From Hydractinia symbiolongicarpus (lineage: Eukaryota; Cnidaria; Hydrozoa; Anthoathecata; Hydractiniidae), in assembly GCF_029227915.1 (NCBI RefSeq), contig NC_079876.1, positions 12,836,001 through 12,900,000 of the forward strand: 64,000 nt of DNA. The letters run 5' to 3'. The notes beneath the pieces were generated by a model. It saw nothing but the letters and a program-made list of their open reading frames with translations. It had not been told where the DNA came from and did no database searches. Of the stretch, positions 11,901 to 23,300 are shown piece by piece (position 1 is the stretch's first letter; each line of letters opens with the position of its first letter). A program made the translations under genes and the position numbers.

Positions 11901-13960
11901 AAAATCTCTATGAAATCCTTATAATGGGGAAAATATAATAACTCCTGTTAGGATTATCCTTAGAACTTGAAACTTGCAACACAACTTTTTTTCATCAAGA
12001 AGAATCATTTGGAATAATTTGAACACGTGACTAATCCGATTTCCTGATTTTGTCGGATTTTACCCGAAAATCGGAAAAAACAATTTTTGGCAATTTTTCA
12101 TCCGATCCATGTAAAAACCGGAAGATATGTTAAATAACTTTTATTTAGCTTTCAGAAACTTCAAACAGAATGTAAAAATTCGCTCTAGAACAAAAGTAAT
12201 TATATCGAAATTCGATGGCGAATTCGCTTTTTAATTTTCACGACAAAATAAATAAGGCGCTAAATTCATTGTTTACATTAGTTAACCGCGTTCTGATTGG
12301 TCAAAAAATAGCAGCGAAACTTTTAGCCGCTAAAAAGTAGGAACTGTTTCTACTTTTCAGCGAAGCGAATATTTCGATGCAAAATCAAAACAAACAAAAC
12401 TGCGCATGCTGAGATACAATTTACAGTCGAATTCGCCGTTCAATTCTCTTCGTGAAAATCCCCCGCAATGGGCTTCCTGAAAATCCAAAAACTCTAGAGA
12501 AATAAGAATATGTGTAAGAAAACAAAGAACCAAGTGTTGATCTTCTATCTAAGCGTTTACTAATAAGAATCACTTGGTGGTGGGGTTTTAATTGTGTATA
12601 GCCAGTATCAATGGTAATTCGTTGTGTTTAGTTAAAGTGGTGTTCCATAGTGTTGAGTTGAATCAATCACACTAATTTAGTGTTGGGTTATACACAGAAA
12701 GAACTAGTGCGAAGATAACCTACAGGTTAGTCTTATATATTTAACACCAAGTTCACAAGGAAAAGAGGGTGAGCTTGATGTTTTTGGTCTTTGAGGTTAT
12801 GTTGATTTAAAAAGCTTGTGATTTTTGCGATTTCAATGTCAGCGAAAAGTTCTTTTCTCTGTTTGCGAAAAAAAATTATTATTTTTGCAAAACCACATTT
12901 GTAGCAACTTTCGTGCCAGAAATTTTTTAAATTTTCTTTTTCCGTTAGAGAAAAGCATCAGCCATGTTGGGAAGACACTACACACGTTCCCAGGAATTTG
13001 CGTCAACAAAAGTAAATGTTATCCTCTCTTGGAGGGGAATTATCGGTCAATTTGAGACCACACAAAAATGACGTAATGGAAATTTTTAATTGGCCAATGT
13101 GGGTCACATGGCAGGGTATTTAAAAGATTGCAACGAGCTGGATGTAAGCTCCGGTTGGTGTGGAAGACTATATATACATATACATAGAAGACAGATGACA
13201 TATATATGTTTCCAATATAGTACACGGAAACATATTTTGATTTCTGGTGCCATAGTGTTACTAGCTAGGGGAGCGTAGCACATGGTAGCACATGGTGTCA
13301 CGAGCTTAAAAAAATTTGGTAGTGTTGTAAAAGTTAACTTTTTGTTTTTACTTCGGCGACAGCAATTTTTTAGGATAGGACTGAAAATTGAAGGTATTTT
13401 ATCATAATTTTTTTTTGTTTTTATGTGTTTGTTTGAATGTTGTATTATCAGAATTATTCCAGCTTCGAATCGAGCAGTAATTTTTTGCATTTTTCTTGCT
13501 TTATTACTTTCCTTCTTTTTAATTTTTCTATTTCTTTTGAAACTTTATAGACTTGCGCTCTTATTTAGTATTTAACTACTCTTCTTCTTCTTACACTTTA
13601 AAAATACAGAGCGTCCATTCCGGAAGCAGGAGTAGCACTCAAGCACTTTTAACTTTTGAAAAACATACCATTTTTGTAGTTTACAAAGAGACAAAGAGTT
13701 CTAATCATCTGGTAATTTGTGTCTTAATATTTTTCTAGGCTACAACTTATTGGATTATGAACCATCAAATATCAAACTATGTTGTTTTGTTTGTTTTTGT
13801 TGATACCATGACTTATGTTGTACATGTCATATATAGACTAAACAATTGTATTTAGGGTGACATATCAATTTTTAAACATTTGGGGAAACCAAGATTTTGT
13901 TTTCAGACTACTAAAAAGATGAACAAAAAATCGTAATTCGAGATTCAAAAAAAAATAAAG
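11900..13960. other. Intergenic stretch; no supported gene
   Basis: Open frames here (for example minus strand 13490-13104) have no family signal and a composition like the surrounding noncoding DNA. Near 12195-12450 there are two related GTCGAATTCGCC/GATGGCGAATTCGC blocks about 220 bases apart, probably parts of a repeat. Confidence 0.4.
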
Positions 13961-13962
13961 TA

Positions 13963-14276
13963 CCTTGAGGGAAGAAATTATTTGCGGAATTAATTTTTGC
14001 GGATGTGTGACCCTAAAATGGCATATTTTGCGGAATAATTTTTTTGCGGATAGCGACCTCAAAAGAGATATTGCGGAATAAATTTTGCGGAAGTCAGGTA
14101 GCTGCAACAATAATTCATTTTTGCGGATGAAAAATTTCCAAAGTTTTGCGGAATTTATTTTTGCGGATGACCAAAATTTCTTCACTTTTGCGGAATAAAT
14201 TTTTGCGGATTTGGCCAAATTCCGCAAAAAAAAGTTTCGCACAAATTTCTTTAGCAAATCATTTCTTCCCTTAAGG
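13963..14276. mobile_element. TA-flanked MITE with internal GCGGA array
   Basis: The ends are inverted: CCTTGAGGGAAGAAAT at 13963 and its counterpart CCTTAAGGGAAGAAAT read backwards from 14276. TA lies directly outside both ends (13961-13962 and 14277-14278), as expected for a TA target duplication. The interior repeats TTTGCGGAAT and TTTTTGCGGAT at least five times, spaced about 40-60 bases. The long minus-strand open frame here (14257-13865) is an artefact of that repeat. A solo end of the same family is at about 44560-44612. Confidence 0.75.
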
Positions 14277-14385
14277 TAGGTGACACCTTTATTATTGATA
14301 ATAATGTCCGATGACTTAAGATGACTTTCTAATTTAAGTAAATATTCTTACAGATATAGTCAGACAAAAACACTGATCGCCAAAA

Positions 14386-16283
14386 GCAGACCGTCGTAAA
14401 GAAACTTAAAAACATATGGAATACAGACAAAGACACTTTGCAGACAGAAAGATGCGTCTTGATTGGATTTCCTAAAAAAAGCTCGCATATTGGACACTTG
14501 CTAGGCGAGGTACGGCTGCAATTTTTGCAATTTATTTATATAAGTTTTTTAAAGGGTAGAATCAATACTGTAAAATCTTTTTTAGTGTGTTGGTTCCCGT
14601 CGAACTATCGACGATAGAATCAATAATAAAATGCTTCAATTGGTAAGTAAGTAAGAAATGTAAGAGAGATGTCAAGACAAAATTTATGTCAAAAATGAAA
14701 TGTTTTAAGACACAGCCATGCCACCATGTTCAAGTCGCCGTTTCCATTCAACAATAAAAGACGCACGTAATCATATGTACAAAGCAGCTGTAAAACTTCG
14801 TTTCGCTCGATCAAGCAAATTTCGCTATCAAAATTCAGGAATGGAAAAAAGAGTACCCGAGCGATAACTTCTTTTGTAGTTACGAAAAAACAGTAAAAGA
14901 TGCTGAGACAGAGTTTGAAAAGCTGAACAATGACTTACAACCAGAAAGTGGCGAAGAAGTGGAAGATGAATTTATACAGGTATATTTTATTTGATACTTT
15001 TTTTTACTTATCTAAAACGCAATAGAGCATTTTCAATTTTGTTTTGTATTATTAGGTAAGAGAACTAAAAACTGAACAAAGACTTGTTCGTTTATCAAAC
15101 TTCTACACAAAGGCTTTTATTAAAGCGTTATGGTAATCACATATGCTTGCTCGATGCTACCTATAAAAACAACAAAGTATTCAATCCCTCTATACTTCAT
15201 TGCCCTGAAGACGAATGTCGATTATCAGATTGATGGCTTTTTCGCAATGCAAGATGAAACAGTTGATGCAATCACGAAAGCTTTAGAAGTTTTAAAAAGT
15301 TGGAATGATACGTGGAAGTCAATACGCTGCATGGTCGAAAATTGTGAAGAGAAAAGAAAGTTTCCGGGAAAGTTTATATTGTTTTTTATTTGTAAGTTAC
15401 AAATCAAGTAATAGATCCTTTTTAAAAACCTTTTTTCTGATTGCCTAGTGTTTTTATGTGATTTTCATCGCCAACAAGCTTGGAAGCGATGGCTCTGTAC
15501 TGGCTCAAAGGGAATGCGCTTTATGAAAGACATGGTTCTACCAACATTGCAAAGAATAGCTAACTCGCTTGAAGATTATAAGAAATCTGCGGAAGACTTA
15601 CAATGTAGCGATATATGTAAAAATGACAGCTCTAAATGATTTACACAATGGTTTTCTAAAACCTGGCTCTCCTGCCATAAGGGAAGGGCATTTTATTGAC
15701 AATTCAATTGTGAAAAGCCACACATTTGTTATAAAATATTCAAATTCTATTAGAGATACTTTCGAGAAGGCTTAATGGAGATATCCGTCAATACAAATAA
15801 TGGCGCCGAGAGAAAAAATGAAGATTTACAGTATGAGTTCCTGTCCCAGTACAAAGACACGTCTATTAGTGGCAGAGTAAGTGTTTTGCTTACAGATTTT
15901 CTACCATGTTTCACTTAAACATTGCATTTATATTACGTGTATAACATACATTTTGTTCATTTTTTTAGGTATGTTGAAGCAAATAGTCGGCAAAGTTCCG
16001 AGTTTAGAAAGTACAATCAGACCGCTTTCACAAAGTACTGCATTGAAAAGATCGATCTTTTGAAAGAAATCAATCGAAAATGTCTCTTTCGTGGAGGACA
16101 ATACTGGCTCGTATTTCATCGTCAAACAAAAATAAATATAAAGTCATTTTTGGATCTGATGACTGCTTTCCAAATTGTGGATGTGCCGAATGGAAGAGAA
16201 CGGTGTTGCCGTGCAAACACATGATCTCTATCTTTAATAATTATGAAGATTTCACTTGGAACTCTCAACAATCTTTACGGTAA
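14386..16283 (+). pseudogene. MULE-type transposase with SWIM zinc finger, frameshifted
   Basis: The blocks are in family order on the plus strand. About 14386-14640 reads SSHIGHLLGE and RRTIDDRINNKML. About 14725-14990 has RRFHSTIKDARNHMYKAA and IQEWKKEYPSDNFF, ending EEVEDEFIQ at a GT donor. About 15080-15410 has LLDATYK, TTKYSIPLYF and NVDYQ. At 15443 the VFLCDFHRQQAWKRW block follows, then QWFSKTWLSC and ISVNTNNGAERKNE (catalytic Glu region), and finally FGSDDCFPNCGCAEWKR and LPCKH, the SWIM CxC..CxH finger. Frames break near 14810, 15168 (one extra A in an A run), 15630, 15700 and 16130, so it is not functional as read. It resembles the domesticated SWIM/MULE genes of invertebrates but looks like a dead copy. 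No terminal repeats were found. Confidence 0.85.
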
Positions 16284-16289
16284 TAAATA

Positions 16290-17670
16290 TCAGTTAACAA
16301 AAGTTTTCGAAAGGTTCCAAGAAATGCAATGCTGTCCTGTTTTCTACCATTAGCTCCCTGACTAATGCTACAATTTAGAAAAACTAGCTAGCTTTGTGTT
16401 TCTCCTTTTTAACCGCCATTTTGTTTAAGGGTCTAGGACGAGCTAAATATGATAAGTAAACTGCCAGACCGAAAATTGATATATCAGTAAAACATAATAG
16501 GCAAGAAAAAAGAGTTTACGTGGTGGGTGGGGGGAAGTTTAATTACAAGGTTTCTTTAGCATTTACAGATATTGCAAACAAGAATATGTGGTATTTTGTG
16601 GTATCCCTGAGACGTAGGCCTATAGAGATTCCTGAAGGACTAAATCCAACCTCTAGCTTAAAATACTTTGTGTAACATTCATTCTTCATTGTTGTTGTTT
16701 TGTTCCAGCCAGCTAGCAGTTGCGACCGCTTTTGTTTACATTTTATGTTACCATTTTGATTGTATGATGTAATATTTTGTTCTAATTATAGCTATTTTAT
16801 GTAGTATCAAATTTCCGTATCAAGTGTATACTTGTTCCAAACAAAGGGAAAGTTAATGCCACCCTCCCTCTTAAAAATATGTGAGACACGAAAAAATTCA
16901 CCTTTTGACTATGCAGTTTGTTTTCGTGTAAATGTCTTACTGTAGTCCTAAAATTTTCTTATATGCGGCGATTCCTGTCAAATCTCAGCCATCCGCATCT
17001 AATGTGGCAACGCCTTCTGGACACATAGTTGGTTACTAAATTAAGTTTGATTTGCGATTATGACATTTTTGTGGGTATGTGTTGCAGCACACGTTCTATG
17101 AAAGTTGGTGTGAGTTAAATCACGGGGATAAAGTGGGATTATTACACGGGCTGTGGACTAGCAACTAAATAAATTTAAACTTTTTATTATCCTTCTGGTC
17201 GTTAAGCGACAGATTAGATTATGCTATGTGAAAAGCCTTCAATCTTTTTGTTGTTCTATTTGAAATGGAGCATATGCCGAGTCACTACTGACAACAACAT
17301 CTGATCTTCCAGTATTATTACATTTAGTTGTTGTTTTCATGTCATTAAGTGACAGTGCATATTACTATATTCAAATACAGGATCTGTGTTGGGTTGTGAT
17401 TTCTCATTATTACTACGGTATGCTCTTTCCAGCGTATGAAGACATTTCGTTTCCCAATATTATTTTGCATCACAGGAAAAAACGCCCTTGTGTTTGCTAC
17501 ACATTTTCTATCAAGGCGACAAAGGGACTGTGTTGATAAAACGTTTTTGTAAAAAGTGACTAAATTAGAAACAAGAGACTACTATTTTTTGCTTTTTTTA
17601 GCAGACTTTTTTTTTTTTTGAATTTCCCACCTTATAAATGTTTAATCGTCTTTAAGTGATTGAGTCTTTT
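16290..17670. other. Intergenic stretch; no supported gene
   Basis: Short open frames only, none with a recognisable motif. A G-rich run (ggtgggtggggggaag) is near 16520. Confidence 0.4.
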
Positions 17671-17680
17671 GATTGAGTGA

Positions 17681-17775
17681 CAAACTCGTCCCCAGTGCCT
17701 TTTGTCTCTTTTTTTTACTGAACGGCGAGACGTTCAGTAAAAAAAAAGAGACAAAAGGCACTGGGGACGAGTTTG
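17681..17775. repeat. Near-perfect 44-bp fold-back hairpin flanked by short direct repeats
   Basis: Arm 17681-17724 (begins CAAACTCGTCCCCAGTGCC) is the reverse complement of 17731-17775. The only difference is one base in an A/T homopolymer (8 T against 9 A). The loop is the six bases at 17725-17730. Outside the arms ATTGAGTGA (17672-17680) and ATTGGGTGA (17775-17783) look like a 9-base target duplication with one mismatch. It could be a young fold-back element or a transcribed hairpin. Confidence 0.8.
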
Positions 17776-17784
17776 ATTGGGTGA

Positions 17785-19100
17785 ATTACGTGTACCCCAC
17801 AAAAGGAAAGTACAGAAAAAGTTGTACGGGGTTGTTTATTTGGGTAACTGTACAGGGTAGTTTTACGGCGTAGTAATTGTCAAAAAATACAAAACATACC
17901 GCAAACAATAATTCCGCATTTATTTCCCACCTTAAGGTGGCAAAGCATAAAATGTTCTGAGCAAAACAGTAGGCTCGTATATTATTTGGCGCAAAAATTA
18001 GTACGAATAGCAGGCTACAACTCTTTGGTAGAAGTAATTTTTTCATAGAATGACTTTAAAAAAAGGAACAGGTGGGAAGCACATAAACTTGCTTTTTTTA
18101 TATATATTCTATTCTGCAAAATACCACAAGTGTAAACATATATTTCGTGCTAGTTCAAAATGTGATACTTTAGCAACCATAAGCCTGAAGTGCAAAGTAT
18201 TTAACTAATTGTAAAAGTCCTGGAGACGAATTGGTTAAAAACGCATAAATTATTTCGGTTTAACATGCAATATAAGAATCATAGAATTATATACTCTAAA
18301 GAAATTAATTTTTGCAAATTTTTTGAATTTTCTGTAAGTTCCGCAAAACATTAGTGCCAAAACATTAGTTCCAAATAATATTATTCGGAAAATTTTCTTT
18401 TTTTATTTCAAAACTAGTTTTTTCCTTTATGATTTACGAAGCCCTTATAAAGAAAATTATGTTTGTATGAAATAGGCTTTTTTATGTTGTTAATGAACCT
18501 CTGTCGTTGTGTTCATGAAAAAGCTGAAGTATTGAGACAGGATCACAAATAATTCTTGCGTGGTATGAGACAGTGTAAAACAGATTTACGTCCTGATTGT
18601 TTTTATTTGATGGCAAAATTCAGCCTCGGGTTGGTCTTAGTTACGAAAACAATGTTTTATGTGTGATAAGGTATATATATTTTCTAAATAAAAACAAAAT
18701 AAATATTCCTTTTATACATTATAATCTTCTTAAACCCGATGACGATCTCCACGAAAACTAACTTAGTTTATTCTTAAGAGGACTGGGTACAGAGGTCGAA
18801 ACTTACATTTCAAAATTAAATGAATTCCATTTTGTCAAATGACAAATTGTTTTTTCACAATATAGGATATTGAGAGAGTTGGGAACAAGACAATTTGTAT
18901 GCAGCAAAACCACGTGACTTTAAACATGTATCTTTTCATGTATATTTCATAATACAAAAATAAGCCGAAAAAAAATTGTTTCACAGTACATTTGTTAAAA
19001 ATTAAATTTCATTAATATTTTTTTGTTAAAAATAAGTTTTTTGGAGGAACGATGAACTTTGACTTTATGCTGAGATCTAATTTTATATTACATCTTCATC
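17785..19100. other. Intergenic AT-rich stretch; no supported gene
   Basis: The palindrome CACCTTAAGGTGG at about 17929 and 'gttccgcaaaac' near 18340 echo the ends of the TA-flanked MITE family at 13963. Nothing else was recognised. Confidence 0.4.
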
Positions 19101-19102
19101 CT

Positions 19103-19504
19103 AACATTGTTTTTATTTCTATAATTTGATCATTTTTTTCCTAAGTACACAAAATCGAATTGATTGTAAAAAAATCTTCTGGATTGAAAGATGTATTTCT
19201 TCATATTTGTTGTGAAAAGAATATCAGTAAATATTCAGCCTTTCTATTTCTCAAAATTTGTTTTTATTTCTTAACCACATCCAGATTCCTTGTTTTTATT
19301 AGTTGATATAGTTTATAAATCTGATAATGTAGACGATGGCTAAAATTGTTTTTATTTCTATAATCTGACCATCTAGATCATCAAACTTGAAAAGCTACAA
19401 CAATTAAATTTGCGAAAATTTCTCTGCATTGAAAGATGTATTTCTTCATATTTATTGTGAAAAGAATATCAGTAAATATTCATCCTTTTTATTGCTCTAA
19501 CTTT
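19103..19504 (+). repeat. Two-copy tandem duplication, about 240-base period
   Basis: Block one (about 19103-19300) and block two (about 19343-19540) share ttgtttttatttctataat, then gattgaaagatgtatttc, then aagaatatcagtaaatattc in the same order with moderate divergence. A weaker relative of the block end (ttcagccttcttgttcgtat) is at about 29405. No coding potential was seen. Confidence 0.7.
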
Positions 19505-19559
19505 GTTCTTATTTTTCAGCCACTTCCAGCTTCATTGTTCTTATAAATTTGTTTTAATT

Positions 19560-20342
19560 TAAATAAAGTATATATATATATAAAAATAATAAATTATAGA
19601 AAACAAAAATAATTTATTATAGATATATAAAAAATAAATAAATAAAATATATAAAATAAGTATGTATAAAATAATAGTGTAGTTATGTACAAAAATATAA
19701 TAAATAATTCGAGCTGCAATCATCTAAAAAATAAAAGTTTGTTATATATGAAAATGAAAAAAGTTTTCGAAGGTACTTAAACCTCAAACAGATTGGGGAA
19801 ATTTTAATGCCGCGTAAATTTCAAACATTTTAAATTCGAGGGATTGTTTTCTCATCTGCGAAAAATTTCTCACCTGCTAAAGCTATTGTTGTTTTATTGA
19901 AATGAAACAATTTCCTAAGACGTTTATTTTTTCTTTTCATCCTAAAAAAAGATTTAATAAAATTGAAACAAAACACGTAATGTATGCTTAGCTATTTTAA
20001 TTTTTTTCTCGCCTATTCTAGTTAATAGAGGTCTGGGTACGAAGTTTTAATTTTATTTACTTAGCTATGGAATTATTTTTTATATATATTCAATATTTTA
20101 TTATTTCTTCGTCTTTTTATTTAATTTCATTTCTCTTTTCTATTTAAACCAAAATTAAATTATTTTGCTACTTTCGTTAAAATATTTTACTCCGCTTGAA
20201 TATTAATAATTCTTTTCTATTTCCGTTTATTATTTATATCTCTTTTATCATTTAAAATTTTAACCATCTTTCTTCCTTAATAATTATAAAAAACCGCGAA
20301 TAAAAATCACATTTATTCTTCTTTCTAATTTATTAAATCAAC
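19560..20342. repeat. Extreme AT-rich low-complexity stretch and 3' flank of the P-loop/FN3/ankyrin gene
   Basis: About 19560-19720 is nearly all A and T (tatatatatata, aaataaataaataaaat). Closer to the gene the minus strand carries AATAAA at 20317-20312 and at 20334-20329, 9 to 31 bases past the stop at 20343. These are plausible polyadenylation signals for that gene. Confidence 0.5.
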
Positions 20343-23300
20343 TTAATAACTTACTTCGTATTCTTTTATTTTTCGTCTTATTATTTCCCGGTTTTGTTCA
20401 TTCTTCAATCTTCCAGCAACATCATAAGCTGTTCTTCCAGCTATATCTTCGATCGTCACATCAATATTTTCATGACGCAACAAAACATCAACACATGAGA
20501 TGTAACCATACATTGCAGCACAATGTAATGGTGTGTCGTTGTTAACATCTCCACGGTTGATGTTTGTTACATCATGTCGACATAACATATCTAATATTGT
20601 GTGACGATCACGATATGCAGCAAAATGATAACTGTTTTGTTTCACACTATTTTCCGCCCAAACATCACTCCCATATGAGATGAGTATTTCCACCATTGAT
20701 GTATTGTCGGTGTTCCGTACTGTCCACATCAATGGTGTGAATTCATGTTCACCTCTCATGTGAACGATGTTTGGATGAATGGATAGTAATTTTTGCAGTT
20801 TCTCGATATCGTTAGATCTAATAATTTTCTTGATATCTAAAAATAAAATAATAAATGAATAAAAATTATAAATTTATAAATTGATGAAATACACTAACGA
20901 AAAATTTATGACATCGATTTTAAGATGTTTCTTCTTATTGTAATAGATTGAACATTTTATAAACATAAAAATAGTGAAAAGAGAATGTTAATATAATAAA
21001 CATTCACAAATAATTATAAAAACACAAAAATAAATATAAGAACAAACGAATTTTGAGTATATTATTTTGATATCATCAGATTAATTTGCGCAAGTGGAAA
21101 TTCTTAAATAAAAAATATTTTGAGATAATTTGTTCGTAGCGACAAAAAAATATCGAAGAAAATAAACGATTATACAAATTAATACAAACATTGATAAACA
21201 TATGAAATTAAAATTGTAATAACACTATTTTAATGACGTCATCATGTATGAATTTACAAATGGAGACAAATTAAAAACACAAAATTAATTGTCTAAATCA
21301 TGATGACATCAGCATTTTTGTTTACCAAATACACACTGATTCTTTTAAATGAATTACATAAAGCGGCCTTATAACTCTTAAAGATTCTAAAAAAATGAGT
21401 CCAAATGTTCTAAAGTGATTTTTGAATCAAATTTATTTTCTATCTCCGGAATTAAGTACAGCATTCGAAGGTTGCGCATTCGAATGTTTCAACTTTCGAA
21501 CGAGTGGATTAAAAGCATAAAGGAATTACCGACAAAGGTGTCTAATAACATGCTTCCAGCCTCAGGGTGATTTCTAAAACATTCTTAAATTTTAAAGTTT
21601 CCTACCCTTGTGGTTCATATAAAAGAATTCTTATAAAAAAGAAACAGTGTTAAAAATAATTTATCTGCAATTAAATCTGCTTTCTAGAAACCAAAAAAAA
21701 TGTATTAAATTTCTTAAGAACGTAGATTCTTATTAATTCAATTCTTATACATATAAGATTTATACATTTTCGAGAAGAAATTTTCGAGAGTTCTTCTTAC
21801 CTTATAATCACATCCTGTTATTAAAAAAACTTGTTTCTGAATGAAACATATTCGTTTTGGTTGAGTATGATATAGTGATAAAAATAGAATGACTGTACTC
21901 AATATATTCGATTTCGTCTGCACGAATATTTCAAAGATTGTTTTTCGACACGCGATCGGTTTTTTATAAGAACAAGTTCTAAAGAACACGAGACTTAGGT
22001 ACACAGCTCTTAGTAAATACTCCGTTAATTGTAAACGGGTTTCTCATGAAAAAAAATAATGTATAATAAAAACTAGCTGCTACTTTTATCAAAATTAAAT
22101 TTTCTCTCACCTCACACATTTTATCAACATTATTTGTTGAATGAAACATATTCGTTTTGGTTGAGTATGATATAGTGATAAAAATAGAACAAATTGTACT
22201 CAATATATTCGATTTCGTCTGCACGAATATTTCAAAGATTGTTTTTTGACACGCGATCGGTTAAACTTTTTTATCATTTTAATTTTCAGAGTTCAACCTC
22301 GCGCCCATGTTTTTTTTACTGTTTAGCTTCACGTCATTATCGGATGTGCTAAAAATCACAAAAGACTCGTGGAACGAGGCTGGTTTCTATTGTTAAAATG
22401 AAAAATAATCAGAGTTTATGACCTATTTTCGACCATGATTATACTCCTTTCTTTTCACTATTTTTTATTAAAAAGATACGTATCAAAATAATGCAAAAAA
22501 TTGTTTATTTAAATTTTTGCTAATTTTTTTTTGCTTAGAATCACTTTTGCTAGAAAAAAGTCAAATTAACTTCCGTAAAAAGGACGCACTCTTTTTACAT
22601 TCACAAAATGAGTTGCAGTAAAAAAAAAAAGAAATCAAAAAAATGATTAATATCTACTGGGTTGTATGTTGGCAAGGACCATAAATTTAAAACTTCGTAA
22701 AACAAAGCAGACAACATTAATGATCATTTTTAGCTCAGTTAAGTTAGCTTTCTTCGAGGATATTAAAAATGAATGTATCAGAACGAATATGTCAAAACAG
22801 ATTCCTAAAATTTAATCCACAAATAAACACAAAATAATTTCTCAGAGCGGACTACGTTTAAAATCAACCAATAAGCACAAAGTTAGCGTGGTCACATCTT
22901 ACCCTCTGAAGTAGTATGGAAATTACCTATATTTGTTTAGGTGAGTGTATTTTTAACACCTTATTCTGATTTTCTTGTGATAAAAAAATATTCTGGATCT
23001 CCTGGTTATGGTCATTTATGATATTTAGAATTTTATATTCATTTTTGTATAATTTTAAAAACTTTACGCATAACAACAAAAAAGTTTTGTGTGAACAACC
23101 TACCTTGAAAAGTAACAGCAACGAAATGTGGATAGGATAATATAATTTCTGATTCACCAAAGTTATTACTGGCTGCAACACGAAACTTGTATGTCTTTCC
23201 AACAACTAAATTATTGATAACACATCTACCATGTGTGGTCACACCTTCTACGTTCTGCCATTGTGATCTGTCGTTTTCCATTTCAATCACGTAACCATAT

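Noticed and set aside
13104-13490. 128-codon minus-strand open frame
   Set aside because: No motif, overlaps two other frames, composition like the noncoding flank, no splice context.
13865-14257. 130-codon minus-strand open frame with repeated SAK/IYSA residues
   Set aside because: It is a translation of the GCGGA array inside the TA-flanked MITE.
17786-18046. 86-codon minus-strand frame
   Set aside because: No motif and residues rich in Phe/Cys/Leu from AT-rich noncoding DNA.
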